A stretch of 64,000 bases of DNA from G051132615 sp051132615 (GTDB taxonomy: Bacteria > Pseudomonadota > Gammaproteobacteria > Burkholderiales > Neisseriaceae): contig NZ_CP152375.1 in the NCBI RefSeq assembly GCF_051132615.1, forward strand, positions 1,860,001-1,924,000, given 5' to 3'. Position numbers and translations under genes: made by a program. Shown here one piece after another: positions 44,126-51,827 of the stretch (position 1 is the first letter of the stretch; each line of letters begins with the position of its first letter). The notes under the pieces were generated by a model that saw only the letters and a program-made list of their open reading frames with translations, was not told the origin of the DNA and ran no database searches.

Positions 44126-45457
44126 ATGTCTCGTAAATATTTTGGTACAGATGGGGTTCGTGGTGAGGTAGGGCAATATCCAATTACCCCCGATTTTATG
44201 GTGAAGTTAGGCTATGCTGCTGGTAGAGTGTTGGTCAACCATGATGAGCAAACCCCCACAGTGCTTATAGGTAAAGATACACGTATTTCTGGTTATATGC
44301 TTGAAGCTGCTTTAGAAGCAGGTTTTACTGCCGCAGGTGTACACGTTTTATTAACGGGGCCGTTGCCCACACCAGGGGTGGCTTATTTAACCAGAGCCTT
44401 AAGGTTGTCCGCAGGTGTGATGATTTCTGCTTCACATAATGCCTATACCGATAATGGCATTAAATTTTTTGCCGAAGGCGGTAAAAAATTAGATGATACG
44501 CTGGAGCTAGAAATAGAAGCGATGCTCGATGAGCCTTTAGTCACCAAACCTTCTAAAGATTTAGGACGAGCACGCCGTATTGATGGTGCAGTAGACCGTT
44601 ATATTGAGTTTTGTAAGAGCAGTTTTCCCCATTATCGTCATTTACGTGGTTTAAAAATTGTTGTCGATTGTGCCAATGGCGCAACATACCACGTTGCCCC
44701 TAAAGTATTTCATGAACTAGGTGCCGAAGTGGTGAATATTGGTTGTGAGCCTAATGGTTTTAATATTAATGACAAAGTTGGTGCAACGTATCCTAAAACC
44801 TTACAAGCTGCTGTGCTACAGAATGAAGCCGATTATGGCGTTGCCCTTGATGGCGATGGTGACCGATTAATGATGGTTGATAAAAACGGCAAAGTTTATG
44901 ATGGTGATGCTTTATTGTATGTTATTGCCAAAGCCAGAGCCGTTACAGGCAAACAAGTCGGTGGTGTGGTGGGTACATTAATGACCAACTTAGCGATGGA
45001 ACAGGCATTAGAAAAACTGTCTATTCCCTTTTCTCGTGCCAAAGTAGGCGATCGTTATGTGTTGGAACAACTTTATCAGCATGAATGGTTATTAGGTGGA
45101 GAAGCATCGGGGCATGTATTGTGTTTAGATAAGCACAATACAGGCGATGGCATTATTTCTGCCTTACAAGTGTTTTCTGGTTTGATGGATTTAAACCAAA
45201 ATTTATCGGATGTTTTAAGAGATTGGCAAGCTTTTCCACAAGTTTTGATTAATGTCCAAATACAAAAAGGTCAAAACTGGCAAACTGCATCAGAGCAGGC
45301 TTTAAAAGAAGCAAATGAAGCATTAAAAGGCATTGGTCGGGTGGTTTTACGTGCTTCTGGTACAGAGCCTGTTGTGCGGGTAATGGTCGAGGCTAAAACA
45401 GAAGAGATGGCGCAAAAATATGCGCAAATGATTGCTGACTCTATTACCCAGAGTTAA
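44126..45457 (+). CDS. glmM: Phosphoglucosamine mutase
   Basis: Interconverts glucosamine-6-P and glucosamine-1-P for UDP-GlcNAc and cell-wall synthesis. 443 residues: KYFGTDGVRGEVGQYPITPDFM, phosphoserine loop GVMISASHNAYTDNGIKFF, metal loop ALDGDGDRLMMVD, sugar loop GGEASGHVL, phosphate loop VLRASGTEPVVRVMVEA. Starts 24 bp after folP. The usual tpiA-secG pair does not follow; a DedA gene does. Confidence 0.97.
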   Translation: MSRKYFGTDGVRGEVGQYPITPDFMVKLGYAAGRVLVNHDEQTPTVLIGKDTRISGYMLEAALEAGFTAAGVHVLLTGPLPTPGVAYLTRALRLSAGVMISASHNAYTDNGIKFFAEGGKKLDDTLELEIEAMLDEPLVTKPSKDLGRARRIDGAVDRYIEFCKSSFPHYRHLRGLKIVVDCANGATYHVAPKVFHELGAEVVNIGCEPNGFNINDKVGATYPKTLQAAVLQNEADYGVALDGDGDRLMMVDKNGKVYDGDALLYVIAKARAVTGKQVGGVVGTLMTNLAMEQALEKLSIPFSRAKVGDRYVLEQLYQHEWLLGGEASGHVLCLDKHNTGDGIISALQVFSGLMDLNQNLSDVLRDWQAFPQVLINVQIQKGQNWQTASEQALKEANEALKGIGRVVLRASGTEPVVRVMVEAKTEEMAQKYAQMIADSITQS

Positions 45458-45478
45458 ATATTTAATAAAGAAAAAAGA

Positions 45479-46111
45479 ATGGATTACTTTTTCTCAATTT
45501 TGCAAGAATTTTTTATTCAATATGGTTACTTAGCTGTTTTTATTGCTTTGTTGATTTGTAGTATTGGTGTGCCTATTCCTGAAGATGTCACCTTGGTTAC
45601 AGGTGGGGTGATTGCTGGCCTTGGGTACGCAAATGTTCATATTATGTTTATCGTTGGTATGGCAGGGGTGCTCATTGGCGATGGCATCATGTTTATGGCA
45701 GGTAAACATTATGGCGATAAGGTCATCAAGTTTCGGCTTATTGCCCGAGTCTTTACCCCCGCGCGTTATAAGAAAATGCAGGAGAAATTCGAGCGTTATG
45801 GTAACTGGGTATTATTCTTTGCACGGTTTATGCCAGGTTTACGTACCGCAATGTTTTTAAGTGCAGGTATGAGCCAAAAAGTAACCTTTGCTCGATTTTT
45901 AATGATGGATGGCTTAGCCGCATTGATTTCCGTTCCCGTTTGGGTTTACCTTGGTGATATTGGTGCCAGAAATATCCATTGGTTAAAAATCATGGTGCAC
46001 CGTTTCCAAGTGGGCACATTTGTTATTTTAGGTTTGGTTGCCTGTTTTGTGATTGGCATGTGGTTGTATAAACGAAAAAAAGCCAAGCAAGAAGAAATAT
46101 CAGAACAATAA
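45479..46111 (+). CDS. DedA family membrane protein
   Basis: 210 residues with the DedA/SNARE-associated (VTT) motifs: GVPIPEDVTLVTGGVIAGLG, and the cytoplasmic/re-entrant segment FARFMPGLRTAMFLSAGMSQKVTFARFLMMDGLAALISVPVWVYLG. DedA proteins move lipids such as undecaprenyl phosphate across membranes; the member's substrate is not known. 21 bp after glmM, so a role in envelope precursor cycling is plausible. Confidence 0.9.
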   Translation: MDYFFSILQEFFIQYGYLAVFIALLICSIGVPIPEDVTLVTGGVIAGLGYANVHIMFIVGMAGVLIGDGIMFMAGKHYGDKVIKFRLIARVFTPARYKKMQEKFERYGNWVLFFARFMPGLRTAMFLSAGMSQKVTFARFLMMDGLAALISVPVWVYLGDIGARNIHWLKIMVHRFQVGTFVILGLVACFVIGMWLYKRKKAKQEEISEQ

Positions 46112-46141
46112 AATAACCTACATCAAGCAGAGTACATCAAT

Positions 46142-46933
46142 ATGGATAAAACAATAGGATTTATCGGCTGTGGCAATATGGGCAGCGCCATTGTCAAAGG
46201 CATTTTGAACCAACAACTGTTCAGCAAAGATAAAATATGGGTCAGTGATAGGCAAAATGCAAGAGCAATTGCCGAACAGTTGGGCATCCAATATGCAGCC
46301 AATACAGAAATTGCCAAGCAAGACATCATCGTATTGGCGGTTAAGCCAAATATAATGGCAAAAGTGTTGGCTGAAATTAAACCCCTTATCCAACCACATC
46401 AAATTATTGTGACCATTGCTGTAGGTTTAACCATTCGGTTTTATAAAGATATTTTGGGTGACAATATAAAACTTGTTCGAGTCATGCCCAATACGCCTGT
46501 TGCAGTGGGTGAGGGGATGTCAACATTAACTTGTGAAGCACCAGTGACAGAAGAAGATCAGAATACGGTTCGTTCTATTTTTAATGCCATTGGTCAAACA
46601 GCCGTGATTGATGAATATCTCATGAATACAGCTTCTGCCGTGGCAGGCTCAAGCCCCGCTTTGGTAGATTTATTTATTGAAGCCATGGCCGATGGTGCGG
46701 TGCGTCATGGTTTGCCTCGTCAAATTGCATATGAAATGGTGACTCAAGCCATTTTAGGTTCCGCAAAATTAGCCAGAGACACAAAAATACACCCAGGTGT
46801 ATTAAAGGATCAAGTATGTTCCCCTGCCGGCACAACCATTGAAGCTGTTACCACATTAGAAAAACACAATTTTCGTTATGCCGTGATTGATGCCATTACC
46901 GAGTGTGTTAAAAAAGCAGACAAAATGAGCTAG
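46142..46933 (+). CDS. proC: Pyrroline-5-carboxylate reductase
   Basis: Last step of proline synthesis, NAD(P)H-dependent. 263 residues: Rossmann motif IGFIGCGNMGSAIVKGIL, VLAVKPNIM, VRVMPNTPVAVGEGMSTL, and the signature SSPALVDLFIEAMADGAVRHGLPRQIAYEMVTQAILGSAKL ending in HPGVLKDQVCSPAGTTIEAVTTLE. Slightly shorter than usual (about 270). 30 bp after dedA. Confidence 0.97.
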   Translation: MDKTIGFIGCGNMGSAIVKGILNQQLFSKDKIWVSDRQNARAIAEQLGIQYAANTEIAKQDIIVLAVKPNIMAKVLAEIKPLIQPHQIIVTIAVGLTIRFYKDILGDNIKLVRVMPNTPVAVGEGMSTLTCEAPVTEEDQNTVRSIFNAIGQTAVIDEYLMNTASAVAGSSPALVDLFIEAMADGAVRHGLPRQIAYEMVTQAILGSAKLARDTKIHPGVLKDQVCSPAGTTIEAVTTLEKHNFRYAVIDAITECVKKADKMS

Positions 46934-46944
46934 CAATGTTTTTA

Positions 46945-46983
46945 TAAAAAAGAGGCAGAACACAGTTGTTCTGCCTCTTTTTT
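46945..46983. terminator. Bidirectional terminator between proC and the LysE-type gene
   Basis: AAAAAGAGGCAGAAC / GTTCTGCCTCTTTTT stem, 15 bp, between convergent stops. Confidence 0.88.
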
Positions 46984-46997
46984 ATCATCATTTTGGG

Positions 46998-47612
46998 TTA
47001 CCAAAGTGCCACTTTAAGCCCCAAAGCGACCAATACCGTACCCAAAAGCTTATCTAAAACTTTATGCACTTTATTTAAAGCAGTTTGCACAGAATGGCTT
47101 TGAATAATGGTAATCAATAAAGGCCACCAAACAACCGCTTGAATTAAAATAATAAAGGCGTACCAAAGTTTTTCTGAGAAGGTAGAATCTATGGCCAAAA
47201 CTTGTGTGAAAATCGCTAAAAAGAATAAGGTGGCTTTTGGGTTTAACAAATTACACAACAATCCTTGGTAAAAAGCCTTTTTTAAACTGATTGGCGTTTT
47301 TTCCTGTTGTTGAAAATCCATTTTGCCATTGCCCTTACTTCTTAACGCTTGAATGCCAATATAAATTAAATAAGCAGCGCCTGCATATTTTAAAATATTA
47401 AATAACCATGGGGTGGTGGTAATCACAAGAGCCAAACCCGCAATACAATAACTCATATGAAACGCAATACCCAAAATCACCCCTAAAGCCGTCATCATGG
47501 CCGCTTTTTTTGGATAATTGAGCGCATTTTTAACGACCAGAAAAAAATCAGGGCCAGGGGAAAGCATGCCCAATAGGGCAATAGTAAAAACCGATAAACT
47601 TGTTGCTAACAT
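46998..47612 (-). CDS. LysE/RhtB family amino-acid exporter
   Basis: 204 residues, six TM helices, with the family N-terminus IALLGMLSPGPDFFLVVKNALNYPKKAAMMTALGVILG and the YLIYIGIQALRSKG and GLLCNLLNPKATLFFLAIFTQVL segments. Exports amino acids such as threonine, homoserine or lysine; the substrate cannot be told. It starts 10 bp after the DUF808 gene, so they are probably one transcript. Confidence 0.9.
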   Translation of the reverse strand: MLATSLSVFTIALLGMLSPGPDFFLVVKNALNYPKKAAMMTALGVILGIAFHMSYCIAGLALVITTTPWLFNILKYAGAAYLIYIGIQALRSKGNGKMDFQQQEKTPISLKKAFYQGLLCNLLNPKATLFFLAIFTQVLAIDSTFSEKLWYAFIILIQAVVWWPLLITIIQSHSVQTALNKVHKVLDKLLGTVLVALGLKVALW

Positions 47613-47622
47613 AAAATTTGTC

Positions 47623-48558
47623 CTAAGCTGGCGTATTTTTAGGTTTAAATATACGCGTTAAAGGCGTCATAATCAATAAAATAACCGCCCCTGCTAATAC
47701 ACCAAAAACAGCATTTAAAATGCTGGGCGTCAGCGCAGCAAGTAGACCGCCTAAAATAGGGATATTGGTCAAACCTTGGGCAATTTGGTTAAAAAAATCA
47801 GACACAATATGAATGCCATGGGTCAAAATACCCCCACCAACCATAAACATCGCAATGGTACCAACAACAGTTAAAAACCGCATTAAATAGGGGGTGGTAT
47901 TGACCAAAATAGCCCCTATTTTTTTTGCCAGCATATTGGTTTTTCGCATTAAATAAAAACCAACATCATCTAATTTAACAATACCTGCAACCAAACCATA
48001 AACACCCACAGTCATAATCACCCCTATTAAAGCAATCACAGCCGTTTGCATTAAAATAGATTGGCCTTGTACTGTACCAAGTGAAATCACAATGATTTCA
48101 GCAGATAAAACAAAATCAGTCCGAATGGCACCTTTAATTTTGTCTTTTTCAAAAGACACCAAGTCAAGATGCTCGTTTTCTAAGGCTATTTCACTTTCGT
48201 GTTTTGCTTGATCATCTGGCTTATGTAAAAACTTATGAGCCAGTTTTTCAAAACCTTCATAACAAAGAAAAGCCCCACCAACCATAAGCAAAGGGGTGAT
48301 GAGCCAATTGACATAAAAGCTGATCAACAAAGCCGTAGGGATTAAAATCACCTTATTCATAAAAGAACCTTTGGCAACAGCCCAAACCACAGGCAGTTCC
48401 CTATTTGCCCTCACACCCGAGACTTGTTCTGCATTTAAAGCCAAATCATCCCCCAGTACCCCAGCTGTTTTTTTTGCCGCTACCTTTGTCATCAACGATA
48501 CATCATCCAGTACCGACGCAATATCATCCAAAAGCGCAAGTAAACTTCCTGTTGCCAT
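47623..48558 (-). CDS. DUF808 (YedI-like) membrane protein
   Basis: 311 residues: start SLLALLDDIASVLDDVSLMTKVAAKKTAGVLGDDLALNAEQVSG, then MNKVILIPTALLISFYVNWLITPLLMVGGAFLCYEGFEKLAHKF, and IRTDFVLSAEIIVISLGTV. About eight TM helices. Matches E. coli YedI throughout. Function unknown. Confidence 0.92.
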   Translation of the reverse strand: MATGSLLALLDDIASVLDDVSLMTKVAAKKTAGVLGDDLALNAEQVSGVRANRELPVVWAVAKGSFMNKVILIPTALLISFYVNWLITPLLMVGGAFLCYEGFEKLAHKFLHKPDDQAKHESEIALENEHLDLVSFEKDKIKGAIRTDFVLSAEIIVISLGTVQGQSILMQTAVIALIGVIMTVGVYGLVAGIVKLDDVGFYLMRKTNMLAKKIGAILVNTTPYLMRFLTVVGTIAMFMVGGGILTHGIHIVSDFFNQIAQGLTNIPILGGLLAALTPSILNAVFGVLAGAVILLIMTPLTRIFKPKNTPA

Positions 48559-48610
48559 AAACTATCCTGTTAAATTGTAAAAAAATAAATAGAATCTTTA
48601 AGAGAGCGAT

Positions 48611-49045
48611 TTAATCATCATCAAATCGTTTTTCTGCTTCTTCAATAAAAGCATCCACTAAATTGTTGCTCACCTGACTGAAAACAGGGCCAATAATTTT
48701 ATCGAAAAAAGCATTGGTGAATTCATACTCGATAGAAAATTCAATGCGACAGCCAACATCACCTACGGGCGTAAATTTCCACAAACCATATAATTTTTTA
48801 AAAGGGCCTTCAACCAAATGCATTTGAATGCTGTTGTAAGGGTCGTTGACATTTTTGGTGGTGAATTTTTGCTTAATAGTCAAATAACTCATATGCAAAG
48901 TCGCCACTTGTTCTGTTGCGGTACGAGAAATAATATCGGCCTGAGCACACCAAGGTAAGAATGTAGGATAATCTTCAGCATGATCCACTAATTCATACAT
49001 TTGTTTCGGTGTGTAAGGAACCAGAATATTTTTTTCAACTTTCAT
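48611..49045 (-). CDS. ratA: Ribosome association toxin RatA / coenzyme Q-binding START-like protein
   Basis: 144 residues from the ATG at 49045 (MKVEKNILVPYTPKQMYELVDHAEDYPTFLPWC); the frame is open to a TTG at 49057 but family length favours the ATG. START/polyketide-cyclase fold, homologous to mitochondrial Coq10. Reported to block 70S formation when overproduced in E. coli; also likely a ubiquinone-binding chaperone. Divergent from smpB, the usual arrangement. The partner gene rnfH (ratB) that often follows is absent here. Confidence 0.92.
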   Translation of the reverse strand: MKVEKNILVPYTPKQMYELVDHAEDYPTFLPWCAQADIISRTATEQVATLHMSYLTIKQKFTTKNVNDPYNSIQMHLVEGPFKKLYGLWKFTPVGDVGCRIEFSIEYEFTNAFFDKIIGPVFSQVSNNLVDAFIEEAEKRFDDD

Positions 49046-49146
49046 GATGTGTGCCAATTGAATCCATATGTTTTAAGTGCGAATTATGCCATGAATTGAA
49101 CCATTTTTTTAAGTTCTTTCTGAAAGAGTTTTATCAGAAGTAAGAT

Positions 49147-49167
49147 ATTCTGGCATAACGCCAGAAT
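49147..49167. other. Inverted repeat in the ratA-smpB promoter region
   Basis: ATTCTGGC / GCCAGAAT with 5-nt loop, between divergent genes and just upstream of the proposed smpB -35. Could be an operator or a cruciform; no T tract for termination. Confidence 0.4.
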
Positions 49168-49171
49168 GATT

Positions 49172-49200
49172 TTAACTTGCCATATACTTTCTGTTAAAAT
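49172..49200 (+). promoter_or_regulatory. Probable smpB promoter
   Basis: TTAACT (49172-49177), 17-bp spacer, TAAAAT (49195-49200), ending 22 bp before the ATG. Confidence 0.45.
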
Positions 49201-49222
49201 GAGCGCTTAATCGGAGTATAAA

Positions 49223-49669
49223 ATGAGTATTGCAAATAATAAAAAAGCATTTCATGACTATTTTATTGAAGAGCGTTTAGAAGCAGGTTTGGTTTTACAA
49301 GGTTGGGAAGTCAAAGCCATTCGTGCTGGGCGCATTCAATTAAAAGAAGCATACATACATTGGAAAAAGGGCGCCTTTTATTTAGTGGGCTGCCATATTA
49401 CCGCATTGCCTACAGCCTCAACCCATATTAACCCCGACCCAGTGCGTCAACGTAAACTTTTGCTCAAACAAAGCGAAATTAACCGATTAATTGGTAAAGT
49501 AGAACGCTCAGGCTATACCCTAGTGCCACTGAATTTTCATTTTAGCCGCGGCATGATTAAAGCAGAAGTAGGCTTAGCTAAAGGTAAAAAACAGCATGAT
49601 AAACGCCAAACACTGAAAGAACGTGATTGGCAACGTGAAAAACAACGTTTAATTAGAGATAAAGGTTAA
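49223..49669 (+). CDS. smpB: SsrA-binding protein SmpB
   Basis: Binds tmRNA and brings it to stalled ribosomes. 148 residues (usually about 155-160): NKKAFHDYFIEERLEAGLVLQGWEVKAIRAGRIQLKEAYI, GCHITAL, RKLLLKQSEINRLIGKVERSGYTLVPL, and the basic tail GLAKGKKQHDKRQTLKERDWQREKQRLIRDKG. Its RNA partner ssrA is at 21744. 5 bp before the next gene. Confidence 0.97.
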   Translation: MSIANNKKAFHDYFIEERLEAGLVLQGWEVKAIRAGRIQLKEAYIHWKKGAFYLVGCHITALPTASTHINPDPVRQRKLLLKQSEINRLIGKVERSGYTLVPLNFHFSRGMIKAEVGLAKGKKQHDKRQTLKERDWQREKQRLIRDKG

Positions 49670-49674
49670 TCATC

Positions 49675-50034
49675 ATGAACAAACCCTCAGCGTTTTTTCC
49701 TTTGGTGTTAATTGCCATAGGTGGCTTGTGGTTATTGAATATTCTGGACTTGCTGCCAGCAACCAGTACCTTATTTGCCGCCATTTTTATGGTCATTGGC
49801 GTGCTGATTTTTATTATGGATGGCTTTAATAAGTCCTCTATCGTGGCTGGCCCTTTTTTGATGTATTGCGGTGTGGGCATTTACTTAAATCATCAAGAAT
49901 CTATTCGATTATCTGTGATTCTCGCAGCGGGTATGGTGGTTTTGGGCTTGTGTCTATTATTGGCCCGTGCAAGCTTTATTCCTTATAAAAACGAGCGTCG
50001 TGTAGCAAAAAAGCGTGACGCAGATTTTAACTAA
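49675..50034 (+). CDS. Small membrane protein, LiaI/LiaF-TM-like
   Basis: 119 residues, four TM helices (PLVLIAIGGLWLLNIL, LFAAIFMVIGVLIFIMDG, GPFLMYCGVGIYL, VILAAGMVVLGLCLLLA) and a basic C-terminus. The alternating short helices with a GxxWLL start recall the LiaI/LiaF N-terminal membrane domain. No function assigned. Between smpB and guaA, with gaps of 5 and 21 bp, so likely in the same transcript. Confidence 0.7.
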   Translation: MNKPSAFFPLVLIAIGGLWLLNILDLLPATSTLFAAIFMVIGVLIFIMDGFNKSSIVAGPFLMYCGVGIYLNHQESIRLSVILAAGMVVLGLCLLLARASFIPYKNERRVAKKRDADFN

Positions 50035-50055
50035 TTAAAATGGCATTTAAAAAAT

Positions 50056-51618
50056 ATGGATAAAATACTGATTCTTGATTTTGGATCACAGGTTTCTCAA
50101 CTGATTGCACGTCGAGTACGTGAAGCAAACGTTTATTGCGAATTACACCCTTATGATATGCCTTTAGCGGATATAAAAGCATACGCACCAAAAGGCATTA
50201 TCTTGTCGGGCAGCCCAAATTCTGTTTATGATTCGGACTACCATGCCGATAAAGGCTTGTTTGATTTAGGCGTGCCTGTTTTAGGCATTTGTTACGGCAT
50301 GCAATGGATGGCCTATGAATTTGGCGGTAAAGTAGAGCAGGGCGATCAACGAGAATTTGGCTATGCCAAAGTATCTCTTAAAACCAATGCCTTAACCCAA
50401 GGCATCAGCGACTACAGCGAAGAGGCTGCTCTTGATGTATGGATGAGCCATGGTGATAAAGTCACCCAAGCGCCAGAAGGTTTTGAAATCATTGGTTTAA
50501 CCCCCAGTTGCCCAGTTGCCGTTATGGTCAATAATGAGCGCCGTTTTTATGGGGTGCAGTTTCACCCAGAAGTCACCCACACCAAACAAGGTACCGCATT
50601 AATCAACCGCTTTGTCCATGAAATTTGTGGTTGCGACACCAGTTGGACCATGCCCAATTATATTGACGAAGCCATTGCCAAAATCCGCGAACAAGTTGGG
50701 CAAGATGAGGTTATTTTAGGGCTATCTGGTGGGGTAGACAGCTCCGTTGCTGCGGCACTGATTCACCGAGCCATTGGTGATCAACTAACTTGTGTGTTTG
50801 TTGACCATGGTTTATTGCGCTTAAACGAAGGCAAAATGGTGATGGATATGTTTGCCGACCATTTAGGCGTTAAAGTCATCAGCGTCGATGCATCGAACGA
50901 ATTTATGAGCAAATTGGCAGGTGTTACCGACCCAGAACAAAAGCGCAAAATCATTGGGGGTGAGTTTGTTGAAGTATTTCAAGCAGAAGCAGGTAAACTA
51001 ACCAATGCTAAATGGCTGGCACAAGGCACCATTTACCCTGATGTGATTGAATCAGCAGGGGCAAAAACCAAAAAAGCCCATACCATTAAAAGCCACCATA
51101 ATGTAGGTGGTTTGCCAGAAACCCTAAATTTAAGCCTATTGGAACCTTTGCGTGAATTGTTTAAAGACGAAGTACGCGAACTGGGCGTCGCCCTTGGTTT
51201 ACCACGTGAAATGGTGTACCGCCATCCTTTCCCCGGCCCAGGTTTAGGGGTGCGTATTTTGGGTGAAGTTAAAGCCGAATTTGCCGACCTATTACGCCGT
51301 GCCGATGATATTTTTATTCAGGAATTACGCAATACCGTCGATGAAAATGGACAAAATTGGTACGACAAAACCAGCCAAGCATTTGTGGTGTTTATCCCCG
51401 TTAAATCAGTTGGGGTAATGGGTGATGGTCGTACCTACGAATACGTGGTGTCTTTACGCGCGGTAATCACCAACGACTTTATGACCGCACATTGGGCGCA
51501 TTTACCTTATGACTTATTAGGGCGTGTATCGAATCGGATTATCAATGAAGTACGCGGTATTAATCGTGTGGTTTATGATGTTTCAGGTAAACCGCCTGCG
51601 ACGATTGAGTGGGAATAA
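50056..51618 (+). CDS. guaA: GMP synthase (glutamine-hydrolysing)
   Basis: Converts XMP to GMP using glutamine and ATP. 520 residues: class I glutamine amidotransferase with nucleophile in VLGICYGMQ and HPEV, then PP-loop LGLSGGVDSSVAAALI and the C-terminal dimerisation domain PFPGPGLGVRILGE ... RVSNRIINEVRGINRVVYDVSGKPPATIEWE. guaB is not adjacent. The 3' end of guaA is a known integration site for genomic islands, and an accessory block begins right after it here. Confidence 0.98.
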   Translation: MDKILILDFGSQVSQLIARRVREANVYCELHPYDMPLADIKAYAPKGIILSGSPNSVYDSDYHADKGLFDLGVPVLGICYGMQWMAYEFGGKVEQGDQREFGYAKVSLKTNALTQGISDYSEEAALDVWMSHGDKVTQAPEGFEIIGLTPSCPVAVMVNNERRFYGVQFHPEVTHTKQGTALINRFVHEICGCDTSWTMPNYIDEAIAKIREQVGQDEVILGLSGGVDSSVAAALIHRAIGDQLTCVFVDHGLLRLNEGKMVMDMFADHLGVKVISVDASNEFMSKLAGVTDPEQKRKIIGGEFVEVFQAEAGKLTNAKWLAQGTIYPDVIESAGAKTKKAHTIKSHHNVGGLPETLNLSLLEPLRELFKDEVRELGVALGLPREMVYRHPFPGPGLGVRILGEVKAEFADLLRRADDIFIQELRNTVDENGQNWYDKTSQAFVVFIPVKSVGVMGDGRTYEYVVSLRAVITNDFMTAHWAHLPYDLLGRVSNRIINEVRGINRVVYDVSGKPPATIEWE

Positions 51619-51679
51619 GTAGGAAAGATATTAAGTGGGGGTAGTTTTTTAGCATATTAAAATATCATGCGGCTTTATG

Positions 51680-51717
51680 AAACCTAGTTGTATCATTATA
51701 GAACAACTAGGTTTTTG
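51680..51717 (+). terminator. Intrinsic terminator after guaA
   Basis: AAACCTAGTTGT / ACAACTAGGTTT with an 11-nt loop and following T run, 61 bp after the guaA stop and 110 bp before hsdM. Confidence 0.85.
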
Positions 51718-51827
51718 CTTATGATAGGTTTAATAAATTATCATCAGAAGATTATTGTTATGTGTTTTTTTGAATATATAAAATAACCCTTAATTTAAAT
51801 TCAGAAGACTTTAGGATACAAAATATT

